Part shown: piece after piece, positions 15,660 through 25,200 of the stretch | How the letters are laid out: each line of letters starts with the position of its first letter | How positions within the stretch are numbered: the first letter of the stretch is position 1 | NCBI GenBank assembly: GCA_018266295.1 | Contig: JAFEAQ010000011.1 | Location: 719,626-783,625, forward strand | Origin: Bdellovibrionales bacterium | GTDB taxonomy: Bacteria; Bdellovibrionota; Bdellovibrionia; Bdellovibrionales; Bdellovibrionaceae | Direction: 5' to 3' | Length of the DNA stretch: 64,000 nucleotides | Position numbers and translations under genes: made by a program | Notes under the pieces: model-generated | Told to the model about the DNA's origin: nothing | Database searches by the model: none | The model's input: only the letters and a program-made list of their open reading frames with translations

Positions 15660-16652
15660 ATGCAAAACACACCGCGCGAACACAATCTTATTCAAAACCT
15701 AAAAAAACTCGTGAACCGACACAGCCCCCGCACCGTCGTCCCACTGGGTGATGATGCTTTTGTGTTCAAAAGCTTTGCTGAAAATACGGTCATGGCCCAG
15801 GACATGATGGTCGAAGGTGTTCACTTTAAAACGAACTACTTCAGCCCAGCAGACCTTGGGTATAAGGCTCTTGCAGTGAACTTAAGCGATCTTGCGGCCA
15901 TGGGGGCAAAACCCCACTTTGCGCAGGTTTCCCTGGCCGTGCCGAAAGACGTGGACGAAAACTGGATCCTGAGTTTTTACTCGGGCATGACCGCTCTTGC
16001 GGACCAGTTCGGGGTGGAAATTGCCGGCGGAGATCTCAGCCAAAGTCCCGGTCCAATTATGGTCGATGTCAGTGTCATTGGCGAAGTCGGCGAAGCCTAC
16101 ACTCGCTCTGGCGCGGAACCCGGCGATTGGCTGGCGGTCACCGGCCCACTGGGGCTTTCTCAAACCGGCAGACTCGCGCTTGAAAAAGAACTCTACATTT
16201 ACGCTGAAGCGACACAAAAACATCTGCGCCCAAAGCCGCGTCTTGATGTCGCACTACTTTTGAAACAGCACAACCTCACGCGCACGCACATTCACGCACT
16301 CATGGATTGCAGCGATGGTTTAGTGAACGAACTTCTGCATCTCACTCGCGGCAAACTCGGTGTTGAGATCAACCAAGAAGATCTGCCGATTGATAGCGAT
16401 ACTGAGGGACTTGCAATGAGTCTCAAGCAATCACCACTCGACAGCGCTCTTTGGGGCGGCGAAGACTATGAGCTCCTCCTCGCCTTCCCTGCCAACAAGA
16501 AAGATGAAATCAAATACATTTTCGAGTCCGCAGATCTGGATTTGTTCCTTATTGGCAAATTCAACGACAGCGGTAAAATCACTCTGAAGAATCCACAAGG
16601 CGAGGTTGAGGAAATCCGCGAATTTAAGGGTTGGAACCATTTCTCAAAATGA
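15660..16652 (+). CDS. thiL: thiamine-monophosphate kinase
   Basis: A 330-residue ThiL of normal length. Metal- and ATP-binding motifs are present: VPLGDDAFVF near the N-terminus, NLSDLAAMGAKP, AGGDLSQSPG, LMDCSDGL and WGGEDYELLL. It phosphorylates thiamine monophosphate to thiamine pyrophosphate, the cofactor of E1 enzymes such as the one at 60-62 kb. The start at 15660 (ATG with AAGG eight bases upstream) gives the standard N-terminus; the open frame reaches back to 15354 but that part is antisense to ppk1. No other thiamine genes are nearby. Confidence 0.94.
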   Translation: MQNTPREHNLIQNLKKLVNRHSPRTVVPLGDDAFVFKSFAENTVMAQDMMVEGVHFKTNYFSPADLGYKALAVNLSDLAAMGAKPHFAQVSLAVPKDVDENWILSFYSGMTALADQFGVEIAGGDLSQSPGPIMVDVSVIGEVGEAYTRSGAEPGDWLAVTGPLGLSQTGRLALEKELYIYAEATQKHLRPKPRLDVALLLKQHNLTRTHIHALMDCSDGLVNELLHLTRGKLGVEINQEDLPIDSDTEGLAMSLKQSPLDSALWGGEDYELLLAFPANKKDEIKYIFESADLDLFLIGKFNDSGKITLKNPQGEVEEIREFKGWNHFSK

Positions 16653-16717
16653 GAATTTCTGAGGCTGGACCTGATTTGCCTTAGGTCTTGCTCATCCGTA
16701 GCCGATAAAAAGAGGGT

Positions 16718-17257
16718 ATGAATCAGAATCTTGCCCGCTACCACGCTCGCTCACCAAGATATATCCTCAACACCGAGGATGATTCGCTCATTCGAGTCGC
16801 CGGCCCTCGCCAAATTCCTTGGGAAGAAGGCACTGAAATCAAAAATGTTTCTCTGACCGGGTTGGCGTTCACAGCACCTGAAGATCTCTGCCCGGTTCTC
16901 GGCGAGATCATCAAAATTCAATTCCAGGCCCCAGGCGGAAAACAGATGGCGAGCTATGCTATCGTCACTCGCTTGGATCCAATGGCAGACACCGCGAAAA
17001 TTTTAGTCGGTCTGCATTTCTATAAAATGGAGATGGGGCACCGCGTGGTTCTGGCACAGGGACTTGCACGAAAACTCAAGGACATCTCAGACCGTGAGAA
17101 GATCATGCAAATGCAAGAGGGCACTCGCTTTTCTTTTGTGGACTCCTTTCCACAACTCATGCTGATGGCAAATTATTTCGTGCTCTGGGTGCTTTTAATG
17201 CAAGTTCTTTCGCATGAAAACTGGCTGCAAACTTTCAAGATGTGGCTCGGTCTTTAA
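16718..17257 (+). CDS. PilZ-domain protein with C-terminal membrane segment
   Basis: A 179-residue protein with a PilZ-like domain over residues ~5-115: the N-terminal arginine region (RYHARSPRY) and IKNVSLTGLAF, which supplies the D/NxSxxG part of the cyclic-di-GMP motif, followed by barrel strands (GEIIKIQF, ILVGLHFYKM). A single hydrophobic segment (LMLMANYFVLWVLLMQVL, ~145-163) sits near the C-terminus, so the domain is probably anchored to the inner membrane. Cyclic-di-GMP binding is likely but the RxxxR spacing is not perfect. It stands alone between thiL and the lipoprotein operon. Confidence 0.7.
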   Translation: MNQNLARYHARSPRYILNTEDDSLIRVAGPRQIPWEEGTEIKNVSLTGLAFTAPEDLCPVLGEIIKIQFQAPGGKQMASYAIVTRLDPMADTAKILVGLHFYKMEMGHRVVLAQGLARKLKDISDREKIMQMQEGTRFSFVDSFPQLMLMANYFVLWVLLMQVLSHENWLQTFKMWLGL

Positions 17258-17385
17258 GACGATATAAAGCTCATATTTCCCCTCTTTCCTTGCAAATGCA
17301 AGATTCGCAAAGCTCGAACTAAAACAAGTGTTTATGTCATCTTTTCACTGACGAAGTCGATTCGTTTTCCTTGCTATGCCAAGAG

Positions 17386-17414
17386 TTGACAAGTGACATA
17401 CCCGGGTCTATCTG
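17386..17414 (+). promoter_or_regulatory. sigma-70-like promoter for the lipoprotein-barrel-TolC operon
   Basis: TTGACA (17386-17391) and TATCTG (17409-17414) are separated by 17 bases and lie 38 bp upstream of the ATG at 17452. The -35 is a perfect consensus match and the -10 a 4/6 match. Confidence 0.5.
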
Positions 17415-17451
17415 TGAGGGGCTTTCTATAGTCTCAATCGAGGGGCCCTCA

Positions 17452-18858
17452 ATGAAAAACTCTGTCTGTGCGTCTCTATCTTCGACTCTTTTTTCTGTTC
17501 TTCTTTCAGCTGTTCTAGTGGCCGGTTGTTCTAACAACAACAAGAGCGTTGCCCTTCGCGATGGCACTGCCACTCCTGCTCCGGGCGAGCAACCAAAGCC
17601 CTCAAATCCTGGTGAAAAACCTGGATCAACTCCAGTACCATTGCCGTCTCCAGGCGATGTGACAAACCCGGGCGCTCCTGGCACTCAGCCGACTCCGACA
17701 CCTACACCGGCCCCTGTCGCAAAACGTGTCGCGCGCTTCATGTGTGAAGGTGCGATGTCAAAATCTTTCAACACGCTTCGTTCAGATGCAGCGTCAAACT
17801 TCCAAATGCCATCCCTTACTCCAACAATGAGCGATTTCCCAATGTATTGGGTATCTACAGCAGTGCCTTTGCAAAGCGACGGCAACACGGTGTTCTTTGT
17901 CATGCAAGGACAAGAGCAACTCGGAAGTCCGCTAAAAATCTACCGTTCTACTGGAAACCTGTTGTCAGGCGCTGCGAATGCTCAAGTTCTTTCTAACTTT
18001 GCGGGTGTTCCATCTCAAGGTGGCTTCCCTTACGAAAATCTAAAGCTAAGCAGACATGTTCTGAGTGCCAACTGGAAACGCACGGCATACCTCTATCCTG
18101 CAACAGATGGCACATACACTTGGGAAAGTCTCAAGGGTAGTAAGTTCACCGTTCCATTCAATGCCAATGATTCCTTCAATCCGGAGTTCATCGGCGGCGA
18201 TGACTATCTCCGCTTTGAACAAGAGCGCACGGGTTACGGCACGCTCACTCAGAAGTTCTATAACTTCGATACCAAGAAAACATTCTCTTTGCCGTCGCCC
18301 CTGGACGACAAGGACTCTCAACTCTTTGGCTTCATTGATGGTGCCAAAAAGAACGTGTTTTGGGTTGAAGGCCGTCTTGAAGGCACTTGGAAAATCCGCA
18401 TGGCGAGCCTCAACTCGCCTTCTAAAGGCATGACCGTAGGGACGCTTTCTGGCTCAGCGATTCGCTTGCCAATGACATTTGTGAATCGTGATGGCGAAAC
18501 TGTTTTGACTTATCTTGAAGAGCAATTTGCAACAGACAGCAGAGGCCGCCTTTTTATGAAGTCCGGCGCGATCCACGTCGTGAAAGCAAGCGCTTCTCAA
18601 GTTAAAATCACTTCTGACAAAACAGTTTCTTACTCGGAAGAGATTAAAAACGGGTCGGTCAACCCGACTGTTCTTGCCGGTGGCGTTCTCAACGGACTTT
18701 TTGTAGATCCTATTTCTGGCCGTGTGTTCTCTTCATTTAGCGCTGTCGGCGGATTGGTAAGTTTTGATTTAAATAGCTATAGCTGGCGTACTCACGGAGC
18801 GATCAGTGGTTCTGCTTGCTATAATCCAGCATGGGGAATCGAGGTAACAAATGAATAA
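17452..18858 (+). CDS. surface lipoprotein with Pro-rich linker and beta-propeller-like domain
   Basis: Start set at 17452 (GAGGGG upstream; open frame from 17371), giving a lipoprotein signal with lipobox VAGC. A ~45-residue Pro/Gly/Thr linker follows (GEKPGSTPVPLPSPGD..., TPTPTPAP). The ~380-residue C-terminal part has repeating strand motifs ending in W, Y or F with D/N-rich turns (LKIYRSTGNLL, RTAYLYPATDGTYTW, KNVFWVEGRLEGTWKIRMA), as in TolB-like propellers, but I cannot name a family. Its stop overlaps the next gene's ATG by 8 bp. It is the first gene of a four-gene envelope operon that includes a TolC-like channel. Confidence 0.7.
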   Translation: MKNSVCASLSSTLFSVLLSAVLVAGCSNNNKSVALRDGTATPAPGEQPKPSNPGEKPGSTPVPLPSPGDVTNPGAPGTQPTPTPTPAPVAKRVARFMCEGAMSKSFNTLRSDAASNFQMPSLTPTMSDFPMYWVSTAVPLQSDGNTVFFVMQGQEQLGSPLKIYRSTGNLLSGAANAQVLSNFAGVPSQGGFPYENLKLSRHVLSANWKRTAYLYPATDGTYTWESLKGSKFTVPFNANDSFNPEFIGGDDYLRFEQERTGYGTLTQKFYNFDTKKTFSLPSPLDDKDSQLFGFIDGAKKNVFWVEGRLEGTWKIRMASLNSPSKGMTVGTLSGSAIRLPMTFVNRDGETVLTYLEEQFATDSRGRLFMKSGAIHVVKASASQVKITSDKTVSYSEEIKNGSVNPTVLAGGVLNGLFVDPISGRVFSSFSAVGGLVSFDLNSYSWRTHGAISGSACYNPAWGIEVTNE

Positions 18859-19663
18859 ATTTATCGTAACATCAGTTGTATTTGCATCATCATTGACGGT
18901 ATTTGCTGCTCCGAAGTCTTCCACCAAAGTAAAAGCTCCCGCAGCAGAAGAGCAAGCTTCTATTCGCGCGGAAGCAGTTAAAGAAACTGAGTCTCTCGAT
19001 ACGAAAGCTTATAAGAAGACCATCCAAGCTTCGGAAGCTCAACAAGCCAATGTTTCTACATTCTTGAAGTTGCAAGATCCGGCTCCAGAACTCCGTAACC
19101 GTCCTTGGCTTTGGACTTTCGCATTCAAATTGCAGAGCATGCAGCCCCTCGGCACCGGCACTGTCGCTAGCTACAACTTCGACTTGGACAGCTACGGCAC
19201 AGGCGTCATGCCTTCTTTGGAATTTGGATTTCTTGTAAACACTGTGGAAGGCTCGAAAGCGACTTGGGCTTCCGGCTTGTCTGCTCACGCAGGTTATATG
19301 TCTCAGAAGACAGACCTCGTGGCTCCAAATGGTTACAATTTCAAGGATAGCCGTTTGACGACGACTCTAGTCAGCGCTGTTTGGAACAATCGCATTAAAA
19401 CTGGTTTTGCTCCCAAAGTTGCTTTCTTGTTCAATCCAGAAATTGGTTTCGTGAACTATACTCAGACAAATAATAGCTCGACTCTTGCTAACTTTTCCCA
19501 GCAAAATAACTTCTGGGGGGTTGGCGTTGGAGCAGAATACTCATTTACTCCAAAGTGGGCTCTTTTGGCCCAGTATAGCTACCGCGATGCTGAAGCCAAG
19601 AAAGCCGAGACCTCAAATCTTCAAAAGAATAACGTAGAAATCGGAACACAGGTCACATGGTAA
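18851..19663 (+). CDS. outer-membrane beta-barrel protein
   Basis: A 270-residue protein. A signal peptide (MNKFIVTSVVFASSLTVFAA) is followed by ~60 polar, Ala/Glu/Lys-rich residues (periplasmic extension) and then an apparent 8- to 10-stranded barrel from about residue 85, with amphipathic strands and a terminal aromatic (VEIGTQVTW). It overlaps the upstream lipoprotein by 8 bp and the downstream TolC-like gene by 7 bp, so the three products are probably made in fixed ratio. Family unknown. Confidence 0.72.
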   Translation: MNKFIVTSVVFASSLTVFAAPKSSTKVKAPAAEEQASIRAEAVKETESLDTKAYKKTIQASEAQQANVSTFLKLQDPAPELRNRPWLWTFAFKLQSMQPLGTGTVASYNFDLDSYGTGVMPSLEFGFLVNTVEGSKATWASGLSAHAGYMSQKTDLVAPNGYNFKDSRLTTTLVSAVWNNRIKTGFAPKVAFLFNPEIGFVNYTQTNNSSTLANFSQQNNFWGVGVGAEYSFTPKWALLAQYSYRDAEAKKAETSNLQKNNVEIGTQVTW

Positions 19664-21114
19664 AAACACTCTTTCTTTCTCTCTTGCTGGGCTCTCAAGC
19701 GGCGTTGGCGTTGCCAACCGACTTGAGTTGTAAGCAAGGCATCTCACTCTCGCAAAAAGACGTTGCGGAGTTGGTCTTGAAACAAGGTCGACGTACGCAA
19801 GAAGTTAACTTGCAATACCAACAGCTCCGTCTCTCTGTCGCTCAATCATTGGTGCCATTCCAATGGGATTTAGTGGCAAGCTCAGGCCTATTGTTTGATA
19901 AATCTGTCGGCCTCACGACAACGGCTTATGATAAAACCGAAAGCCTCGTATCAGATGTAAAGCTAAGCAAAAGCTTTATCACTGGTACGGACTTGAGCTT
20001 TGAATACAAAAGAACTTCGTTCAAAGGTGATGTGAATGCGAATGGCACTGCCAATACTCGCAGCGTCGGCACGCAAGACTTGCTGGGCCTGAACATCACT
20101 CAAGATCTCTGGGCGAACTTCTTTGGTATCGCCAATCGTGGTGACGTCGATGCAGCAGCATTGAGCTACAAGGCTTCGACGATTCTAAGAACCAATGATC
20201 TTGAGAACCTCGTTCTGGATACGATCCGTACTTTCTGGACAGCTTACGTGTCTGAACAGAACTTCAAAGAAGCGATGAGCTCCCGCGATCGTTCTAAAAA
20301 GCTCACGGACGCTGTGAAAAAGAAAAGCGGTTTCGGTTACGCGAACCCTGGTGAATTGGCTCAGGCTCAAGCGGACTATGAAGCGCGCGTCCAAGACGTC
20401 AAAACGGCTTCGACAAACTACTTGGCGAATCTTGATACTCTGAACACCCTTTTGAGCTTGCCACAAAACTGCGAAGTGAAATTTGTTGTTTCCAACGCGG
20501 TTCCAGCGGTGCCTCAATTGCCAGAGAAAAACCAAGAAGACCTCCGCGTGATTCGTTCGGGCAAGTTGGCGGTAGAAGCCGCTCAACGTGCTTACGACTC
20601 AGCAAAGTCTAAAGATGCTCCTACACTGCAATTGGTTGGTAAGATCTATAGTTATGGCGTGCAAGACGACGGTAACGGCGCATACAGCGACATGGTTTCT
20701 GGCTCTCACCCGCAATACTATGCCGGTGTTCAGTTTGAGTATCCATTTGGTGCAGATATCTTGAGCGAAACGCGCTTGAATAAGAAGTATGCGAAGGACC
20801 TTGCGGAAGTTCGTTTGTCTCGCGTGGCTCAGGAAAATGCCGATGCTCAAGCTCAGGCTCAGCGCCAAGTTCAGGCGACTTACGCGGCCGTGCTCAGCAC
20901 AGCAGAGCAAAAAAAATATCGTGAAAAGGCATTGTCAGAGCTCAATCGCAGCTTCAACCAAGGTCGTACCGATATCAGCATCTACATCGATGCTATGAAT
21001 AAGTTTTCACTTGCGGAAATTCAATACAGCCGGGCTATTGGCGACTACCAAACAGCCTTGAACGAATGGGCGGCGACTCGTGATGAACTCATCCCAGACG
21101 CGCAGGAAGAATAA
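19657..21114 (+). CDS. TolC-family outer-membrane channel/efflux protein
   Basis: A 485-residue protein with a signal peptide and the two-fold repeated helix-strand layout of the OEP/TolC family: long coiled-coil segments (~20-45, ~165-255, ~310-330, ~375-480) separated by barrel strands such as TGTDLSFEYKRTSF and YYAGVQFEYPFG. The helical repeats have typical features (GYANPGELAQAQADYEARVQ; INKFSLAEIQYSRAIGDYQ-like). No adaptor protein or ABC/RND pump is encoded nearby, so its inner-membrane partners must lie elsewhere, or it acts with the flanking lipoproteins and barrel. Family confident, substrate unknown. Confidence 0.85.
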   Translation: MVKTLFLSLLLGSQAALALPTDLSCKQGISLSQKDVAELVLKQGRRTQEVNLQYQQLRLSVAQSLVPFQWDLVASSGLLFDKSVGLTTTAYDKTESLVSDVKLSKSFITGTDLSFEYKRTSFKGDVNANGTANTRSVGTQDLLGLNITQDLWANFFGIANRGDVDAAALSYKASTILRTNDLENLVLDTIRTFWTAYVSEQNFKEAMSSRDRSKKLTDAVKKKSGFGYANPGELAQAQADYEARVQDVKTASTNYLANLDTLNTLLSLPQNCEVKFVVSNAVPAVPQLPEKNQEDLRVIRSGKLAVEAAQRAYDSAKSKDAPTLQLVGKIYSYGVQDDGNGAYSDMVSGSHPQYYAGVQFEYPFGADILSETRLNKKYAKDLAEVRLSRVAQENADAQAQAQRQVQATYAAVLSTAEQKKYREKALSELNRSFNQGRTDISIYIDAMNKFSLAEIQYSRAIGDYQTALNEWAATRDELIPDAQEE

Positions 21115-21128
21115 TAAGGGGAATTATT

Positions 21129-22019
21129 ATGAAGTCTCTTAAATGGTTATTAACAGGTTTTGTTGCGCTCAATCTCGCAGCTTGCGCGTTTGACAAGAAC
21201 AGCAACACTGACACTCAAAAGGAGCTCGAGAACCGCGCTGCCTTGATGGAAAAATACAGCCCTATCCTCGGCGTCTATCGCGGCACGATCCAAGCCGGTG
21301 TTTCTTCTCAAGCTGTTGAGCTTTCTTTTTACACTGTTGAAAAGAAAATCGGCCAAACTGCTAACGGCGAACCGAAGTTCTTGCCGGCTTTGATGGTTCG
21401 TTACCGTAATCTTTCAAACGTTGTTGATGACGTGGTGATGGAGTCCACTTATTTGGATCAAACATCTCAAGTGTTGATGTCTACTAACGACAACTCATTG
21501 GGCGTGAGCGGTATCTTTAATGGTGAAACAATCACTGGTAACGTCACTCGCAACGGTGGCATCTGGGGAACAATCAATGTTTCTCTCGTGAGCCGTGAAT
21601 CCTCAGCACCCAATGACGCCAACGATCGCGCAGAACGCAATGCTCGTTTGACGAAAATCTACGAAGGCGTTGTGGGTACTTACAAAGGTAAAGTGGATTT
21701 CCCTCACAATAGCTCTGCCAGCGATTTCAATGTCACTGTAACGATCGTGATCGACCAAGTTAAAGACAAGGACGGTTACTATGTTCCTGCTTTGAAAGCG
21801 GATTACACTCGCGAAAATGATCCTGCTAGAAACCTTGCTTTGGCGATGGACGTTGATTATAAGCCGGACACAGTTCCACCTTATATCAGCCTTGTTTCTA
21901 ATGAAGTTCGCGCGGAATACTCCGTAACAATCGCCGGCACAATCAACAACGGCGTGATCGACGGCACTTTCACGAACAAACGCGCTCAACGCGGAACTGT
22001 TCGTTTAGTAAAAAGATAA
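21129..22019 (+). CDS. lipoprotein with two tandem related domains
   Basis: A 296-residue lipoprotein (lipobox LAAC, Cys19) and last gene of the operon, 14 bp after the TolC-like gene. The mature protein has two similar ~130-residue units. Each opens with an Arg/Leu/Met helix and a YxGxYxG motif (KYSPILGVYRGTI; KIYEGVVGTYKGKV), continues with V-rich strands and FLPALMVRYR / YVPALKADYT, and closes with a GxxxGxIxxGxxxG turn (ITGNVTRNGGIWG; IAGTINNGVIDGTF). This reads as a duplicated beta-sandwich or small barrel. No family is recognised. A strong hairpin follows at 22037. Confidence 0.7.
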   Translation: MKSLKWLLTGFVALNLAACAFDKNSNTDTQKELENRAALMEKYSPILGVYRGTIQAGVSSQAVELSFYTVEKKIGQTANGEPKFLPALMVRYRNLSNVVDDVVMESTYLDQTSQVLMSTNDNSLGVSGIFNGETITGNVTRNGGIWGTINVSLVSRESSAPNDANDRAERNARLTKIYEGVVGTYKGKVDFPHNSSASDFNVTVTIVIDQVKDKDGYYVPALKADYTRENDPARNLALAMDVDYKPDTVPPYISLVSNEVRAEYSVTIAGTINNGVIDGTFTNKRAQRGTVRLVKR

Positions 22020-22036
22020 TTATCTATATTAAGAAC

Positions 22037-22061
22037 GCTGCCTAGATAAACTCTAGGCAGC
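22037..22061 (+). terminator. hairpin after the TolC operon
   Basis: GCTGCCTAGA pairs perfectly with TCTAGGCAGC across a 5-base loop, 17 bp past the stop of the last operon gene. The following bases (AGTTGACCG) lack a T-tract, so it may be Rho-dependent, an RNA-stability hairpin, or a site read through into the gene at 22210. Confidence 0.45.
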
Positions 22062-22209
22062 AGTTGACCGAAAAAAGTCCCTGTCTCAATCTGAGACGCC
22101 ATTCTCCTTCTTTGATCCTCTTAAAACGAATGTGCTCTCCGGCAACACGAGCGCCGTGGCACCCTCCTTGCCTTAGATCTTTCCAGGAAGATCCTGAGGA
22201 GGAATTTCT

Positions 22210-25200
22210 ATGCGTCCATATTCTGCCACTTTCCGCTCCGTTTTATTGGCTGCCATCGCTGTTGCAACTGGCATGGGTTCGGTTACGGCCCACGCCCAAG
22301 GAGTTGGCCGACTAGGCGCTTTGACCGCGGCGATTTCAAGCAAAGCCTCCTCAAAAGAGCAACCGGCCCAGGTCGAAACCATCGTCTTGGCGGCAGACGG
22401 CCTTAGCTACAACGCTTTTAAAGCGGCCCAAGCACAGGGTCTTTTTAAAGAATTCACCAACGTCGGAGCTCACGTAGCACCCTTTCCATCGATGACCGAC
22501 CTTTCCTGGTCAACAATCATGCACACCGCTGAGATCTTCGGTGCCGCCGGCCGTATCAAATCCGTCGAAGCTACTTACTTTGACGAATCGACTCAATCCG
22601 TTCAGGGTGACCCACGCGACTACTATCGCCGCTTGGCTTTCCCCAAATATTATATGGGCGGCTTCGGCGCTTATTTTAATCCTTATGTTGAAGGCCTCAT
22701 GTACTTCCCAACCGAGGAAGTTCCTAAACTTGAAGTAAAATCTGTAATTGATGACTTGGCGGCCGCGAAACCTCGTAAGGTTTTGACGGGTTATGTGGGT
22801 GCGATTGATTCTATGGCACACACTCAGAAAGATCGCCTCTTTCCGACGATGAAGCTTTTGGATGCAGAAGTAAAACGTCTTATTAAATCTTATAAAGACA
22901 AGGGCCGCGATGTTGAAATCGTACTCTTGTCGGACCACGGTAATATCGGCCGCTTTGCGGAAGGTAAACCAGAGCAAGAATTGGTTGGGGTCGATATCAG
23001 CGCTCCATTAAAGCGCGGCGGTTTCAATTTCGTTCAGCAGCTTCGTGAAGATAACGATGTGACTTCACCACTAATGGCCTTGGGCTCTTGGGGGCCAATG
23101 TACCTGAAGAACCGCAAGAACATGCCTGCAGTGATCGCCGAGTTCCGTAAAGAGTCTTGGTTTGATCTCGCGGTTTATATCAACCGCAACAATAGCACAG
23201 ACACGATTATGACCGTGGTTTCAAGCCAGGGTGAAGCCCAGGTTCAATACGACAAAAAAACGAAGCTCTATTACTACTATGATGTGAAAAACAATCCGTT
23301 GCAGATTCCTGCGACGGCGATTTCAACAAAAGCAGCCTTAAAACCATTGACTGCCGAACAAGCTATGGCTGTTGCCGCAAAGACTTCCTATCCAGATTCA
23401 CTCTTCCGCATTATCGAGTCGGCATCTGAAAGAAACTTCGACTTCCCTGATTTCATTCTGACGCTAAAAGACGGTTTCTATATTCAATCTTCTCTCGGCG
23501 CTTTCACCAAGATGATTCGCACACACGGTTCTTTGTCTGCGAACTCAAGCTTCGGTTTAATGGCTTCCACAAAGCGCACAATACCTGGCCAAGTTCGCTC
23601 TAAAGACATCATGCCTTTGCTCGGCGTTGACACACGCACTCTCTTCGGCCGTACTTACGAGTCCGACGCCAGCAACACCGGTACAAACGTTAGAGAAGCC
23701 ATGAGAAATTATCAGCGCGGTGTTGAAACCGACGCCAAGGATCTTTCTCAACAGCGTATTTTCCAATACCTGACTCGCTTTGTATCTGATACTCGTCCCT
23801 ACTTCGTAGTTTCTGAAATGAAGAGTTTTATGGATGCCTTCAAGTTTGACCCGTTGAAACAACCAGGCGTTCAGACCTTGTCTCCTATGAACTTCGATAT
23901 CTCTAAGTTTGATGTTCAGGGCATGATTAGCCCGGATGATATTGGTCAAGTGACGGATGCTGTTTTGACTGCAGGTTCCGCTGAGAACCTGATGAAAGAT
24001 CCACGCATCAATAAGCTTAAAGATAAAGTGAACTCTCTCCGCGGCATCAAAGAAGCCTCGGTTGAACAGAAAGAACTTAAGCTGGATGATAGCTACGTTT
24101 CTAAACTTCGCAATTATGTTTTGCCAGCGAAGCGCAGTGCTATGAAGCTCTACCAGATCCCGTACTTGCTTGAGAAATCCCTGATCGTTCAGGAAAAACC
24201 ATTTATTAAGGACACACGCGATCTTCGCTTTGCTCAAGATTGGCTAAACGGTCGTGACAGTGATATCAAAACATTTAAAGCCCTCAACAAGATCGGCAAC
24301 ACTCAAGAGCGCGTGACAAAAGTGCAGGCGTTGATGAAAGAAGCCATCAAAGAAGCGGAGCTAGAAGACCGCATCTTCCCGACGCCGCTTAATAAAGCTT
24401 ATAACCGTAAAAACATGGATGGTCTGACGATCGTCTATGTTCCTGGAATTTATAACAGCATCTTCGATAAAGAGATTTTCAGTCTTGGCTTGAATGCTCT
24501 TTCTGATGAAATGGGCCTTCGCGTGATTCAGCCGCCAGTTGAAGCTACGTGCTCAGGTGATTTCAATGGCGATATCATCGCGGACTTCCTCAAGCAGGAT
24601 ACAAAAACCCGCATCGCCCGTGGTCAAGTGGCTCCGAAGTACATGATTCTCGGTTACTCAAAAGGAGCCGTTGATACATTGAATTTCATGGTGAAAAATC
24701 GCCAGTTCACGTCAACTTACGTGAAAGGCTTTGTCGCGATCGCAGCCCCACTCCACGGCTCTTCGATCCTCAACAAGACGGACCTGCCATTTGCACTCGT
24801 GTCGGCGCTGTCTGAAAAAGACGGACCTGAAGTTTGCAAAAACGAAAAGGCCGCTGCGAAATCACTTGTTCCAAGCGCGATGCAAAGCTTCTGGAGAAAG
24901 AACGAAAGATCTCTGATTGGTCTGACTCGTTACTACTCTGTGACTTTCGAAAGTGATCCTGAAGATTCTCATATCTTTATGAAAGCAACAAAGCTCATTG
25001 CACAGTTTGACGAGAACAACGACGGTGTTGTTACGACATCTTCTTCGAAATTCCCGGATAATTTGGCTGCGTTGGATCTTGGCACCATGAAAGCTGATCA
25101 CTTGGCAGGCATCTTGGCATCTCGCTTTAACCAAAAAGCCTTTATGAAAGGCCTTGTGAATACGTTGGGCGAGTTGGATGCGAATAACGACCAAGCAAAT

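Noticed and set aside
17452-22019. A complete type I secretion or RND efflux operon
   Set aside because: Only a TolC-like protein is present; no ABC transporter, fusion protein or RND pump is encoded here.
22064-22315. 83-codon plus-strand frame before the 1344-residue gene
   Set aside because: It overlaps the start of the larger gene in another frame and lacks a SD or a recognisable product.
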